The notes below the pieces were generated by a model. The model did no database searches. It was given only the letters and a program-made list of their open reading frames with translations, and had not been told where the DNA came from. Source: an uncultured Opitutia bacterium (lineage in GTDB: Bacteria; Verrucomicrobiota; Verrucomicrobiia; Opitutales; Opitutaceae). From it: a stretch of DNA of 60,091 bases. The position numbers and the translations under genes are program-made. How positions within the stretch are numbered: the stretch's first letter is position 1; each line of letters begins with the position of its first letter. The stretch covers positions 1 through 60,091 of the forward strand of contig CAITWF010000018.1 of assembly GCA_903896015.1 (NCBI GenBank). The letters run 5' to 3'. Shown one piece after another: positions 26,303 through 36,511 of the stretch.

Positions 26303-27439
26303 CTACAGTTTCTCCTTCAACTCCGTCGCCCGGGCCAACGCCGTCGCGACATCATCCGCTCGCACCGTGAAGTGTCCCATTTTCCGGCCGATGCGCGGCT
26401 CGGCTTTTCCGTAGAGGTGAAGCTTCGCGCGCGGCGCCGCGAGGATCGCCGCCCAGTTTGGATCGCCGTCGACTCTTCCATCCCGCCACTTCCACGCATC
26501 ACCGAGGATGTTCACCATCACCGTCGGCTCACGCACCGCCACGCCGCCGAGCGGCAGACCGCACACCGCACGCACGTGCTGCTCAAACTGACTCGTCTCG
26601 CACCCGTCGATCGACCAGTGGCCGGAGTTGTGCGGACGCGGCGCGAGTTCGTTCACGAGCACCTCGCCGTTCGTCGCGACAAACATTTCAACCGCGAGCA
26701 ATCCAACCACGCCGAGCTTCTCCGCGATCGCCACCGCGAGTGATTCCGCCGCGCGCGCCACCGTCGGTTCGATCCGCGCGGTCACGATGGAAAAATCGAG
26801 GATGTGCCGCGTGTGGATGTTTTCTGCGACCGGAAACGCCTTCGTCTCGCCGGTCGTGCTCCGCGCGACAATCACGGACACCTCGCAAGCGAACTCCACC
26901 CAGCGCTCCACCACGCAGCGACGCCCACGAAAGATCGCCGCCGCCTGCTCCACGTCGCGCGCGTCCGACAATTTTTTCTGTCCCTTGCCGTCGTAGCCAA
27001 AGTCCGCGGTCTTCACGACGCACGGCAGCCCGACCTCCGCAACCGCCGGCGCGATGTCGCCGTCGAGCGCTTCGGCGTAGCGTACATGCGGAAAGCCGTT
27101 CGCCTTCAGCCACGCTTTTTCGCGCTGCCGGTTCTGCGTCGTGTGCAACACTTCCGCGCGCGGATGCAGCGGCACGATCGGCGCGAGCGCGGCGAGCGGC
27201 GTCGCGGGAATGTTTTCAAACTCGTAGGTGATCACGGCGCACTCGCGCGCGAATGCCACCAGCGCCGCGGTATCGTCGTAGCTCGCGTTGACTTCCTTGT
27301 TCGCGATCGCTCCGGCGGGACACGGACCCGCCGGATCGAAGACATGCACGCGGTAGCCGAGCGTCTGCGCCGCCAGCGCCAGCATCCGCCCGAGTTGTCC
27401 GCCACCAAGCACGCCGATCGTTTGGCCCGGCGCGATCAC
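26303..27439 (-). CDS. purK: N5-carboxyaminoimidazole ribonucleotide synthase
   Basis: PurK is an ATP-grasp enzyme that makes N5-CAIR from AIR, bicarbonate and ATP in purine synthesis. The protein (378 residues from GTG 27439) has [18 protein letters not shown] at the N-terminus, [12 protein letters not shown] in the ATP-grasp region and [13 protein letters not shown] near the end. GTG 27439 is favoured because GTGA overlaps the purE stop and begins just before the conserved glycine motif; a longer frame to 27493 would overlap purE by 58 bases. purE and purK are translationally coupled. Confidence 0.93.
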   Translation of the reverse strand: MIAPGQTIGVLGGGQLGRMLALAAQTLGYRVHVFDPAGPCPAGAIANKEVNASYDDTAALVAFARECAVITYEFENIPATPLAALAPIVPLHPRAEVLHTTQNRQREKAWLKANGFPHVRYAEALDGDIAPAVAEVGLPCVVKTADFGYDGKGQKKLSDARDVEQAAAIFRGRRCVVERWVEFACEVSVIVARSTTGETKAFPVAENIHTRHILDFSIVTARIEPTVARAAESLAVAIAEKLGVVGLLAVEMFVATNGEVLVNELAPRPHNSGHWSIDGCETSQFEQHVRAVCGLPLGGVAVREPTVMVNILGDAWKWRDGRVDGDPNWAAILAAPRAKLHLYGKAEPRIGRKMGHFTVRADDVATALARATELKEKL

Positions 27440-27918
27440 GGGAGTTTCGATTTCAAAATTCTCTTGGTTTGCGCGGTCCGGAAAGTTTTCCACGCGCGCT
27501 GCGTCTGCGCATCGCTCTGCGCGAGCAGCGACGCCGCGAACAGCGCCGCGTTGATCGCTCCGGCCTTCCCAATCGCGAACGTCGCCACGGGCACTCCGCC
27601 CGGCATCTGCACGATCGAGAGCAGCGAATCGAGGCCCTTCAGCGCCCTCGACTCCACCGGCACGCCGAGCACCGGCAGCGTCGTGAGCGAGGCAGTCATG
27701 CCCGGCAAGTGCGCCGCACCGCCCGCGCCCGCGATGATCACCTTGAGCCCTCGACGCTCGGCGCTTTCGGAGTAGGTCACCATGAGCTTCGGTGTGCGGT
27801 GAGCGGACACAACGCGTTTTTCAAACGGCACGCCGAGCGCCGCGAGTTGCGCGGCTGCGTGCTGCATCGTTTCCCAATCTGACGTGCTGCCCATGATAAT
27901 CCCGACGAGTGGCTTCAT
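27436..27918 (-). CDS. purE: N5-CAIR mutase
   Basis: This class-I PurE of 160 residues interconverts N5-CAIR and CAIR, working after PurK. Motifs: [19 protein letters not shown] and [12 protein letters not shown], all typical. It is the first gene of the purE-purK pair. The presence of purK supports the two-step bacterial route instead of a class-II AIR carboxylase. Confidence 0.96.
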   Translation of the reverse strand: MKPLVGIIMGSTSDWETMQHAAAQLAALGVPFEKRVVSAHRTPKLMVTYSESAERRGLKVIIAGAGGAAHLPGMTASLTTLPVLGVPVESRALKGLDSLLSIVQMPGGVPVATFAIGKAGAINAALFAASLLAQSDAQTQRAWKTFRTAQTKRILKSKLP

Positions 27919-28038
27919 GCAGCGAGTAGCGATAAGCGGTAAGCCGAAAGCTCTGCAAACCGGAAACGTGGACTAGGACGCTCGCCGATCCGCTCAAAGC
28001 GTGTTGCCTCTCGCGCGGCGGGGCGCGAAACGTGTGTC

Positions 28039-28680
28039 ATGCCTTCCACGCAGTTTATCCCCCGCATCGCCGGATTCGTCGCACTTGCGCTGCTCGCTGG
28101 TTGCACTCGCTCGGAAAGCGCCGCCCCCGCCGCGCCCAAGTCACCACCCCTTTTCGCAACGCTCGAAACCGAGAAGGGCAACATCGAGATCGAGTTGCTC
28201 CCGAAGGATGCGCCGAAGACCGTCGAAAATTTCCGACTGCTCGCCGAGCGCGGCTTTTTCAACGGCCTCGTGTTTCACCGCATCGTGAAGGGCTTCATGC
28301 TTCAGACCGGCGATCCGCTCGGCAACGGCAAGGGCGGCGAGAGCGCGTGGGGCAAGCCGTTCGTCGACGAAATCCAAAAAAACTCTCCCCTCTACCAACT
28401 CGGCTCCGGCTACAAGCGCGGCATCGTCGCGATGGCCAACTCCGGGCCCAATACCAACACCAGCCAGTTTTTCATTCTACATCAGGACTACTTGCTGCCG
28501 CCCGCCTACACGATTTTCGGGCGCGTGGTGAAAGGACTCGACGTGGTCGACACCCTCGCCGACACGCCAACGAAGCGCGGCTACGACGGCATGATGAGCC
28601 AGCCCATCACGCCGCCCGTGATCCACAAGGTGACCGTCCACCCGGCCGCACCGGCCGCGGCGTCCACCGCATCAAAGTAG
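28039..28680 (+). CDS. Lipoprotein cyclophilin-type peptidyl-prolyl isomerase
   Basis: The 213-residue protein has a lipoprotein signal (ALALLAGC, Cys at about residue 23) followed by a cyclophilin domain with VFHRIVKGFMLQTGDP and the SQFFI-type active-site segment NTNTSQFFILH. It should catalyse proline isomerisation in the cell envelope, attached to a membrane by lipid. The 3' end overlaps the opposing RDD gene by nine bases. Confidence 0.92.
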   Translation: MPSTQFIPRIAGFVALALLAGCTRSESAAPAAPKSPPLFATLETEKGNIEIELLPKDAPKTVENFRLLAERGFFNGLVFHRIVKGFMLQTGDPLGNGKGGESAWGKPFVDEIQKNSPLYQLGSGYKRGIVAMANSGPNTNTSQFFILHQDYLLPPAYTIFGRVVKGLDVVDTLADTPTKRGYDGMMSQPITPPVIHKVTVHPAAPAAASTASK

Positions 28681-30465
28681 CGACACGCCCTTCGGCACGC
28701 GCACGACCGTCGTGCCGGCGATCTTGTCGTGCCAGGATTGCTTGTCGTCATCGATCGCGACCCAGAGAAACCCGAGGCCGACGACCGCAAGCGAGAGGAA
28801 GCAGCCGAGCGCGCGCACAATCGCCGTCGCCCAGTCGACCTCCCGGCCGTCGAGACGCACGACTTTCAGACCGCACACGATGCCGCCAATCGTCGTGCCC
28901 TTGAGTTTCCACATCACCGCGCCGTAGCCAGCGACGACGATCAGAATAAAGCTGCCGCTGTGGTGGAAAACCGCGGTGAGCATGCCGACGAGGATGAAAT
29001 CCAGCAGCATCGCCGCGAGGCGGATGAGGAAGCCGGCGCGAGGATGCGTGGCCGCCGAAATCACGGGCTGCGCCGGCGGCGCAAATGCGGGCATGACGGG
29101 CGGCACAGGCGGCGGCACCGGAACCGGTGGGGGTGAAATCGATCCGGGCATGGAGGCCGCGGGCTCGCCCGCGACTGCTCCCATCGCGCCAAAACCCGGC
29201 GAACTCATCGGCATCGGCGGCGGGGTGGGCGCGACGGGTGCCACGGGCTGAGTGGGCGGGATCAGCGGATAGGGCAGCCCGGCGCCCGGTGCACCCGCCG
29301 GCGTGGGATTCTCGCGTTTGTTCACAAGAATGAGCGTGAAGATCACGACGCCGAGTCCGAGCACGTCGAAGGATTTTTGCACGAGCATGCCCAAGATCGG
29401 CACGCAATAGATAATTAGCAAAATCGCTCCGCCGATGATCGCGGCGACCGCAGCGTGGTTGAGCGGACCGTCGCCGAAGAATTTCGTGATGCGCCGGCCG
29501 ACCCACACCAGCATCACCGTCTTGCCGACGAGGCCCGCGACGAAGAGGCCCAGCACGAGGAACGGCACCGCCGCGATTCCAACGACCGTGATGCAGAGCA
29601 GCACGATCAGCACGGGCGCGAACAGGATGCTGAGAACGGCCGTGAGAATCGAGGAGCCGGGGCGCGCCTCAAGCGTCGTCACGCACTTGTCCACGCTGCC
29701 GCCGAACACCAGAGCGATGAGGGCGTAGAGCGCGAAGAACGCGATCGCGAAGGCCCACGCAAACCCAAGTCCGCGGGCGAACGCCAGCGGCCGGCCCCAC
29801 ATCGCGCACTCGCGAAACCACGTTTGCAGGCCGGTGAGGTGCGGCATCATGCCACCGCCGATCGCTACATTTTGCACACTGCCATGGACGATCGCCTTAG
29901 GATCGCGCTTCACGGTGCCGCCGACCGAGACAATCTCGCCGCCGACCTCCGCGTCCGGCCCGAGTTCGACATCGCCGAGCACCGCGACGACCTGGCCGCC
30001 GACTTTGCTGTTAACATAGGTGTTGCCGAGGACGGCGACGGCCGAGTCGCCCACCGGGCCCGTGACCCGAGTGTTGCCGAGCACCGAAACGACGGCGTCG
30101 CCGACTTCGCCTTCGCTCGTCGAGGAGCCAAGGATCGAAACGACGGCGTCGGCCTTTTGATCTTTTGCGAGGAAGGAATCATGCGCGATGGAAACGACCG
30201 CGTTGTCGCTGTGAGCCCGACCGCGCGCCGGGCGCGGAGCGCGGGGCGCCGAGGGCGTCGGCTGATCGAGGCGGCGCAGCGGCAGTTCTTCGTTCTTGTC
30301 GGCGGCGGGCGGAGGTTGATCAGCGGTGGCCGCGGCAGGCGGCGGGGAATCGACCACGGGCGGTGTGGAGAGTTTCTTTTCGTCTTGGGCGAGCGCCGCC
30401 AGCGTCAGCGAGAGAAAGCACGCGAGCGCGGCGCCGCAGAAGAAGTGGCGGAGAGAGGTTTTCAT
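28672..30465 (-). CDS. Membrane protein with bactofilin-like repeats and a C-terminal RDD domain
   Basis: The 597-residue protein has a signal peptide (CGAALACFLSLTLAALAQ), a Pro-rich linker, five to six beta-helix-like repeats around residues 85-180 (such as DAVVSVLGNTRVTGPVG), about four membrane segments in residues 200-365, a Pro/Met-rich linker, and a C-terminal RDD domain with three membrane segments (FLIRLAAMLLDFILVGML, then VVRLDGREVDWATA). The combination of extracytoplasmic repeat and RDD is unusual. It is the last gene of a sigma/anti-sigma operon, so it may be the signal-receiving or target protein. Function unknown. Confidence 0.8.
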   Translation of the reverse strand: MKTSLRHFFCGAALACFLSLTLAALAQDEKKLSTPPVVDSPPPAAATADQPPPAADKNEELPLRRLDQPTPSAPRAPRPARGRAHSDNAVVSIAHDSFLAKDQKADAVVSILGSSTSEGEVGDAVVSVLGNTRVTGPVGDSAVAVLGNTYVNSKVGGQVVAVLGDVELGPDAEVGGEIVSVGGTVKRDPKAIVHGSVQNVAIGGGMMPHLTGLQTWFRECAMWGRPLAFARGLGFAWAFAIAFFALYALIALVFGGSVDKCVTTLEARPGSSILTAVLSILFAPVLIVLLCITVVGIAAVPFLVLGLFVAGLVGKTVMLVWVGRRITKFFGDGPLNHAAVAAIIGGAILLIIYCVPILGMLVQKSFDVLGLGVVIFTLILVNKRENPTPAGAPGAGLPYPLIPPTQPVAPVAPTPPPMPMSSPGFGAMGAVAGEPAASMPGSISPPPVPVPPPVPPVMPAFAPPAQPVISAATHPRAGFLIRLAAMLLDFILVGMLTAVFHHSGSFILIVVAGYGAVMWKLKGTTIGGIVCGLKVVRLDGREVDWATAIVRALGCFLSLAVVGLGFLWVAIDDDKQSWHDKIAGTTVVRVPKGVSLL

Positions 30466-30474
30466 TTCGGAAAG

Positions 30475-30933
30475 TCAGCGGTTAACGTAGAGGGTGCGGT
30501 AAGCGGCGGTGCCGAGACCGAAGAGCGTCGCGTAAAGCCCGACGATCGCGGCCGCGCCGCCATAGAGCCAGACGGGCGAGATGCCGCGGATGATGATCGC
30601 GCCGAAGGTGATGGCGCTCGCGGCGACCCCGCGCAGCGCGGAAACCCATGCAAAGTCCGCGGCGACGGAGTTGAGTGCGCGCGTGGTGTCCAAGCCGGCG
30701 AGCGCCCAGACGAACGCCGCCGCCAGCGCAGCGGATGCGACGAGAAACACGCCGCGCACCGCAACCGGCCAGTGCGCGAAATCCTGCCGCCACCACGGTA
30801 GCGCGGCGCGGCGCGAGAGTTCGGCGAGCACGCGCTGCTCCAGCGAGCGCGGCGCGCGGCGCGGCGGCTGATCGCGCAGCGTGCGGGCGATAAACTGTTC
30901 GAGGTTTTTGTCGGACTCGGGGGAAATTTTCAT
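30475..30933 (-). CDS. Putative membrane anti-sigma factor
   Basis: The 152-residue protein has a basic cytoplasmic N-terminal region of about 55 residues (DKNLEQFIARTLRDQPPRRA) and three hydrophobic segments (VFLVASAALAAAFVWALA onward). It overlaps the ECF sigma gene by ATGA and lies nine bases before the RDD gene. Position and a soluble N-terminus on a membrane anchor suggest an anti-sigma factor. No conserved zinc-finger motif is seen, so this rests on context. Confidence 0.6.
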   Translation of the reverse strand: MKISPESDKNLEQFIARTLRDQPPRRAPRSLEQRVLAELSRRAALPWWRQDFAHWPVAVRGVFLVASAALAAAFVWALAGLDTTRALNSVAADFAWVSALRGVAASAITFGAIIIRGISPVWLYGGAAAIVGLYATLFGLGTAAYRTLYVNR

Positions 30934-31532
30934 GGGGTTAAGCCTGTCAGTTTTTCGTGGCTCGCGCCGGAGCGTTGGAGGACTTTGGCGAGCGCGGCGC
31001 GAGCGCGGAGGATGTCGGTCTTCACCTTCGCCAGGGACACGCCGAGTTTCTTGGCGATGTCTTCATAAGGCAGGTCCTCGAAATGATAAAGGACGAGCGG
31101 CACGCGCTGGTGCTCGGGAAGATCGTCGAGCGCACGTTCGACCCAGGCACGTCGCTCGGAGGCGTCGACCCCCGCAAAGAAATCGTCGCCCGCGGCGAAC
31201 TCGATCTCCGGCTCATCCTCCACCGCCCCGTCGCGCTTGAACTCGGAGAAAAATTTCCAGCGGTTACGGTAGCGCGAGAGGTGGTTGAGCGAGAGGTTGG
31301 TCGCGACGGTCTTGAGCCAGCCACCCGCCGTCGGGCTGGTGCGCAACTGGTCGAAGTGTTGGTGCGCCTTCAGGAAGGTTTCCTGCGCGATATCCTCGGC
31401 CTGCGCGTCGTTGCCGGTGAGGCGGGCGGCGGTCGAGAAAACCATGTCTTGGTAGGCGCGCATGAAGGTCGTGAAGTCGGCCGGGGGGATCAGCCCCGAG
31501 GGTGGTGTTTGCACTGGAAGTTCATCGTTCAT
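30930..31532 (-). CDS. ECF (RpoE-type) RNA polymerase sigma factor
   Basis: The 200-residue sigma-70 factor has region 2 (YQDMVFSTAARLTGNDAQAE, ETFLKAHQHF and WLKTVATNLSLNHLSR) and region 4 (LPEHQRVPLVLYHFEDLPYE and ASLAKVKTDILRARAAL-type recognition helix). It directs transcription of its own target set in response to an envelope signal. Its stop overlaps the start of the putative anti-sigma gene, and the 4-base overlap implies coupled translation. A GTAACTTT motif upstream could be an autoregulated -35 element. Confidence 0.93.
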   Translation of the reverse strand: MNDELPVQTPPSGLIPPADFTTFMRAYQDMVFSTAARLTGNDAQAEDIAQETFLKAHQHFDQLRTSPTAGGWLKTVATNLSLNHLSRYRNRWKFFSEFKRDGAVEDEPEIEFAAGDDFFAGVDASERRAWVERALDDLPEHQRVPLVLYHFEDLPYEDIAKKLGVSLAKVKTDILRARAALAKVLQRSGASHEKLTGLTP

Positions 31533-31565
31533 GCGCAGAACACGGGCCGGACCGAAAAGTCGCAG

Positions 31566-31574
31566 GAAAGTTAC
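31566..31574 (-). promoter_or_regulatory. Candidate ECF-type -35 element upstream of the sigma factor operon
   Basis: GTAACTTTC on the minus strand, about 34 bases before ATG 31532, contains the AACTT core of many ECF -35 elements. No clear -10 element at the right distance was recognised, so this is a weak suggestion of autoregulation. Confidence 0.25.
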
Positions 31575-31721
31575 TGGGCCCGCCGGCCGCCGGGGGCGAG
31601 CGCGAACGGGCCGGGCGGCTAACGCCCGGGATTAGCGGCAGTGCAAGTCCATCTGCATGCCCGCCCCACCCTTGCCAGCGCCTCACGCTGGAGGGAAACT
31701 GCCTGCAACAAAACCAACCCC

Positions 31722-34709
31722 ATGTCCGTTACCCTTCCCTCGTTCCCACCTCCCGACCCCGCCATCGAAAAACGCGTCCGCGAACTCGGCGAAAGACTTT
31801 TTGCCGCGATGGACGCTGCGCCTGTCCCCGGAATTTTTTCCAAGAAAGGCGCCTACGCCCGCGTGATGGAGTGGTCGATGAAGGACCCCGCGTTCAAAAC
31901 GCAGCTCTTCCGCTTCGTCGACGTGCTGCCGTCGCTCAAATCGTCGGCCGAAATCGTCCGCCACCTTCAGGAATACCTCGGCGAAAAAGCCGTCGAGCTG
32001 AACCCCGCGATGAAAGCCGGCCTCGCCGCCTCGTCCTTCGCGCCCGGCCTCGTCGCCGGCCCCGTCAAGGCCAACGTCGTCTCGATGGCCGCGCAATTCG
32101 TCGCCGGCGAAACGCCCGACGATCTCGTGAAACAACTTCGCAAGAACGCGAAACTTGGCCTCGCCACCACGATCGATCTGCTCGGCGAGACGGTCGTGAG
32201 CGAGGCGGAGGCAGATGTGTTTCTCCAGCGCAACCTGGACGTACTCGACACCGCCGCCGCCGCGTTCGCGAAGGAACCCACGCCCGCGTTCAGCGATATC
32301 GGGGCGAACAACGTCGCCCTTCCTCGCCTCAATTTGTCGGTCAAAATCTCCGCGCTCACCCCCGACGTTCACCCCGCCGACCCGGAAAACTCGATCGCCG
32401 CGCTGAAGAAGCGTCTCCGCCCGATCCTGCGGCGCGCGAGCGAAGTTGGCGCGTTCATCAATTTCGACATGGAGAGCTACAAGCTGAAAGACCTCACGCT
32501 CGCGCTCTTCAAATCGATCCTCGAGGAGGCTGAGTTTCAGGCAAAGCCCGCGATCGGCATCGCGCTGCAGGCCTATCTCCGCGACCTCATCGCGTGGGCG
32601 CGGAAAAACAACCGCCCCATCGGCGTGCGCCTCGTGAAGGGCGCTTATTGGGACTACGAGACGATCCTCGCGCAGCAGCGCGACTGGCCGATTCCGGTTT
32701 GGTCGATGAAACCCGAGTCCGACGCCAACTACGAGAAACTCTCCACGCTCCTCCTTGAAAATATCGACGTCGTTTCGCCGGCGTTTGCGTCGCACAATGT
32801 CCGCTCCTGCGCCCACGCGATCGCCCACGCCGAGCGGCTGAAAATTGATCCCTGCGCGTATGAATTTCAGGCACTCTACGGCATGGCCGACGAGCTGAAG
32901 ACCGCACTGCAGCAAAACGGCCACCGCGTCCGCGAGTATTGCGCCATCGGCGAACTGCTGCCGGGCATGGCCTACCTCGTCCGCCGCCTACTCGAAAATA
33001 CGAGCAACGAAGGCTTCCTCCGCATCAAAAACATGGGCGAGGCGACGAAGGATCAACTCCTCAAGAGCCCAGTCGAGCAAATCGCGGCCTCCCACGCATC
33101 GTTCGCGCCACGCCCGTTGCTCGCGGGCTCGTTTTGCAACGCCGCCAACACCGACTTCACGCTCGCCGCTAACCGCGACCACCTTCGCGCCGCGCTGGGG
33201 AGCGTGACCGCTTCTCTCGGCAAAAAATGGCCGCTCGTCATCGGCGGGAAAAAAGTCGCTGACCGCGACTGGATCGCCTCCACGAATCCCGCCAAGCCCT
33301 CGCAGGTCATCGGTCATTGGGCGCGTGCCACCATAGCGGACGCCGATGCCGCCGTCGCCGCCGCCCGCGCCGCGCAGCCCGCTTGGGCCAATCTCTCCGC
33401 CGACGATCGCGCGAAAATTCTCGAGCGCGCCGCCGATCTCATGGAGTCACGCCGACAGGAACTGAACGCGCTCCTTATTCTCGAAGCCGGCAAACCATGG
33501 CTCGAAGCCGACAGCGACGTCAGTGAAGCGATCGATTTTTGCCGCTACTACGCGGTCGAAATGCGCAAATTGGATCAGCCCACCGTCACGCAAGCCGTGC
33601 CCGGCGAGCGCTGTGTTCTGCGCCACACCCCGCGCGGCACCGGCGTCGTGATCGCGCCGTGGAATTTTCCGCTCGCGATCCTCTGCGGCATGACCGTCGC
33701 GCCGCTCGTCGCCGGCAACACCGTGATCATGAAGCCCGCCGAACAAACTTCGATCATCGCGGCGACGTTTATGGACGCCCTCACCGCCGCCGGCGTGCCC
33801 GCGGGCGTCGTGAATTTTCTACCCGGCTTCGGTGAGGACGTCGGCGCGCACCTCGTCGCCCACGCAAAAATCGACTTCATCGCCTTCACCGGCTCGCGCG
33901 CTGTAGGCACGAAGATTTGGGAAATCGCCGGTCGCACGCTGCCGGGTCAGGTAAACTTGAAAAAAATCGTCTGCGAAATGGGCGGCAAAAACGCCCTCAT
34001 CATCGACAACGACGCGGACCTCGACGAAGCCATCCCCGCCACGCTGGCGAGCGCCTTCGGCTTCGCCGGCCAGAAGTGCTCCGCGCTCTCGCGGCTGATT
34101 GTGCTCGATGAGATTTACGACGACTTCGTGGATCGCCTCATCGCCGCCGCCGCCGCGACGCCGGTCGGCGATCCCTCGCTCCCCGGCACCGTCGTCGGTG
34201 CCGTGATCGACGCCGATGCGCAGAAGAAAATCCTCGGCCTGATCGAGATCGGAAAACGTGAGGCGAAGCTGGCGTGGCAGGCCACGCTGCCGGCCGACGT
34301 GCTGGCGAGCGGCGGCCACTTTGTTCCGCCGACGATCTTCATCCACGTGAAGCCCGACGCCACGATCGCGCGAGAAGAAATCTTCGGCCCGGTGTTCGCC
34401 GTAATTAAAGTCCGCGATCTCGACGAGGCGATCGCGGTCGCGAACTCGACCGATTACGCACTCACCGGCGGGCTGTTCTCGCGCAGCCCGCGCGCGCTGG
34501 AGCGCGCCGAGCGCGAACTGATGTGCGGCAACGTGTATCTCAACCGCGGCATTACCGGCGCGATCGTGGAGCGACACCCGTTCGGCGGCTTCAAGATGAG
34601 CGGCGGCGGCACGAAGGCCGGCGGCAAAGGCTATCTGGAAAATTTCCTCTTCCCGCGCGCGATCGTCGAAAACGTCATGCGCCGCGGTTTCACGCCTCCG
34701 ACCGAGTAA
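31722..34709 (+). CDS. putA: Bifunctional proline dehydrogenase/glutamate-semialdehyde dehydrogenase
   Basis: The 995-residue PutA-like enzyme oxidises proline to glutamate in two steps. The N-terminal half holds the FAD proline dehydrogenase barrel ([23 protein letters not shown]); the second half is an aldehyde dehydrogenase with the Rossmann-like [15 protein letters not shown], catalytic Glu in CEMGGKNA and Cys in AGQKCSAL. There is no N-terminal ribbon-helix-helix DNA-binding domain, so it is not expected to act as its own repressor. ATG 31722 (MSVTLPSF) is chosen over an ATG 27 codons earlier. Confidence 0.94.
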   Translation: MSVTLPSFPPPDPAIEKRVRELGERLFAAMDAAPVPGIFSKKGAYARVMEWSMKDPAFKTQLFRFVDVLPSLKSSAEIVRHLQEYLGEKAVELNPAMKAGLAASSFAPGLVAGPVKANVVSMAAQFVAGETPDDLVKQLRKNAKLGLATTIDLLGETVVSEAEADVFLQRNLDVLDTAAAAFAKEPTPAFSDIGANNVALPRLNLSVKISALTPDVHPADPENSIAALKKRLRPILRRASEVGAFINFDMESYKLKDLTLALFKSILEEAEFQAKPAIGIALQAYLRDLIAWARKNNRPIGVRLVKGAYWDYETILAQQRDWPIPVWSMKPESDANYEKLSTLLLENIDVVSPAFASHNVRSCAHAIAHAERLKIDPCAYEFQALYGMADELKTALQQNGHRVREYCAIGELLPGMAYLVRRLLENTSNEGFLRIKNMGEATKDQLLKSPVEQIAASHASFAPRPLLAGSFCNAANTDFTLAANRDHLRAALGSVTASLGKKWPLVIGGKKVADRDWIASTNPAKPSQVIGHWARATIADADAAVAAARAAQPAWANLSADDRAKILERAADLMESRRQELNALLILEAGKPWLEADSDVSEAIDFCRYYAVEMRKLDQPTVTQAVPGERCVLRHTPRGTGVVIAPWNFPLAILCGMTVAPLVAGNTVIMKPAEQTSIIAATFMDALTAAGVPAGVVNFLPGFGEDVGAHLVAHAKIDFIAFTGSRAVGTKIWEIAGRTLPGQVNLKKIVCEMGGKNALIIDNDADLDEAIPATLASAFGFAGQKCSALSRLIVLDEIYDDFVDRLIAAAAATPVGDPSLPGTVVGAVIDADAQKKILGLIEIGKREAKLAWQATLPADVLASGGHFVPPTIFIHVKPDATIAREEIFGPVFAVIKVRDLDEAIAVANSTDYALTGGLFSRSPRALERAERELMCGNVYLNRGITGAIVERHPFGGFKMSGGGTKAGGKGYLENFLFPRAIVENVMRRGFTPPTE

Positions 34710-34724
34710 ACGTTCCCTCTCGTC

Positions 34725-35555
34725 TCACACCGCGGTCGCACAGAGCAGCACGTAGTGCGCGCGCGCGCGATCCGCGCATTCCTCCAAATCGGTCTCGCTG
34801 ACTCCCGCGAGCGTGAGCTTAGCGGGCGTGACCTCCCAGTGGCCCGTCTCGCCGGGCAGATCGAGGCCAAAGCGCGCGGCGACGCCGCAGGCGAGATTGA
34901 GCACGCAGGCGCCGACGTTGGAATCATAGTCCGCCAGCGGATCGGCGTGGCCACGGATCGAGTCGGAAAGTTCAAGCGGGAAACGCCAGTGTTCCAGCAG
35001 CGTCGTGGTCGCTTCGGCGGACGTGATGCCGAACGTTTTTTTCTCCCAGTCGGCGACGGACGGCCATTCGGCCTCACCGGGATAGACACCGCCGTGAGCT
35101 GCAGCATCGAGCACCACGCGGCCGAGCGTGCGCAGGAGACCTGCGGTGTAGGCCAAGCCGGGCTCGCGGCCGGCGCGGCGCGCGAGCACTTCGGCAGCAG
35201 CCGCGGTGGCGACGGAGTTTTCCCACAGCCGCGTGGCTTTGAGCCGATAAGCGAACAAATCCTCCTGGCACACCTGCTGGATCGCCGCGAGGGCGACGAG
35301 CCGCTGAATTTCGTTGAAGCCGACATGCTGCACCGCACCCTCCAGCGAGTCGTTGCGCACGCGGATGCCGAAGAGCACGCTGTTGCTCATGCGGATCACG
35401 TGAAACGTGAGCGCCGGATCGAGCCGGATGAGCTGCACAATGTCCGACAAGTCGGTTTCATCCCGGGCCAGCAACTCGCGCAGTCTTGCAAAGGTGGCGG
35501 CGGCCGGGGCGAGTTTGTTGCCTAGGTTGACGATGGTTTCGCGGGTGATGGACAT
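34725..35555 (-). CDS. HDOD domain protein
   Basis: The 276-residue protein is a single HDOD domain (residues about 15-210): IVQLIRLDPALTFHVIRMSNS, then VQHVGFNEIQRLVALAAI and a long helical core. HDOD proteins act in bacterial signalling, usually with other output or receptor domains, and lack the metal site of HD-GYP. No extra domain is visible. It lies 15 bases from the 3' end of putA, convergent with it. Confidence 0.88.
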   Translation of the reverse strand: MSITRETIVNLGNKLAPAAATFARLRELLARDETDLSDIVQLIRLDPALTFHVIRMSNSVLFGIRVRNDSLEGAVQHVGFNEIQRLVALAAIQQVCQEDLFAYRLKATRLWENSVATAAAAEVLARRAGREPGLAYTAGLLRTLGRVVLDAAAHGGVYPGEAEWPSVADWEKKTFGITSAEATTTLLEHWRFPLELSDSIRGHADPLADYDSNVGACVLNLACGVAARFGLDLPGETGHWEVTPAKLTLAGVSETDLEECADRARAHYVLLCATAV

Positions 35556-35625
35556 GGGGAGACAGAAGGATGCATCCCTTCACTCGGCACGATCGCCCCG
35601 GAGGCTAAGAGATTTTTTCGCCCGC

Positions 35626-36453
35626 CTAGAAATCCAGCGCCTTCATCGGGCCGATCTTCACCCCAAATCGTTCGCTGTAGGGCTTCACCCGCTGAAAGTC
35701 CGTGCGCTTCAGATCGAACCGACCGCCCACGGGAATAAACATCACCGAGGCGGTCCCTGCGCCCGACACGGACGACATCACCGGCACGAATTTCGGATCG
35801 ACGACACTGAAATCAATGTTGGCCGAACCGCCCTTGACCTTGACGACGAGTTTCATCCGAAACGAGTCGCGCACGCGCAGCGCGACATTCTCCAGCGCGC
35901 GCCGCTCCTTGCTGAGGCGCGCGAGCAGTTCGAACTTCTCCACGGGTAGCGTGCTCTTCGGATCGTTGCGGAGCGGGACGTTGTAAGTCACCGCTGCCTC
36001 CGTCTCGCTCTCGATCACCGCGTGCGCGAGGTCGATCGCGGCGTTGTCACTCCCGAGGCGGAACCGGCCCACCGTGCTGCCCGGCGCCTTGCCCTCCGCT
36101 TCCTCGCGCTCAAGCCGCTCCCCGCGCTTCTCGCCACGTTTGCGATAGTCCCTGAGTTGTTTTTCCGATGGCGGCTCGCCGTTGATTTTCAGCGGTGTGT
36201 ATTGCTCCGCATACGGCTTTGAGGGATCGAAGCGGACAACGGTTTCACCCTTCGGCTTACCCTTGGTGTCAGTGTTGACCGTGGTCTCGATGTAGGCCCA
36301 GCGATCGAAATCCTGAGAGAGCTTGTTCAACGCCTCAAGGAGCAGCGGCGGCACCGGCGGATCCGCGGGCGGAGGCACGGGCTCGGCTGCGCGCACCCAG
36401 ACCGCAAAGCTGAGCAGCAGGATGTTACTAAAACTGGAAAACGTGCGGCGCAT
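35626..36453 (-). CDS. Secreted protein of unknown function
   Basis: This 275-residue protein has a signal peptide (SFSNILLLSFAVWVRAA), a Pro-rich N-terminus of the mature form, a helical charged stretch in the middle (KRGEKRGERLEREEAEGK) and then alternating beta-like sequence (RMKLVVKVKGGSANIDFSVV). The mature form looks like a periplasmic or outer-membrane-linked protein. No family is recognised. It is 58 bases downstream of pckG on the same strand, so it may be co-transcribed. Confidence 0.7.
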   Translation of the reverse strand: MRRTFSSFSNILLLSFAVWVRAAEPVPPPADPPVPPLLLEALNKLSQDFDRWAYIETTVNTDTKGKPKGETVVRFDPSKPYAEQYTPLKINGEPPSEKQLRDYRKRGEKRGERLEREEAEGKAPGSTVGRFRLGSDNAAIDLAHAVIESETEAAVTYNVPLRNDPKSTLPVEKFELLARLSKERRALENVALRVRDSFRMKLVVKVKGGSANIDFSVVDPKFVPVMSSVSGAGTASVMFIPVGGRFDLKRTDFQRVKPYSERFGVKIGPMKALDF

Positions 36454-36511
36454 CGGTTTTTGAACCGTGCGCCGCAGGCTTCGTTCCGCAAGATTTTCCG
36501 GAATCGAAAAA

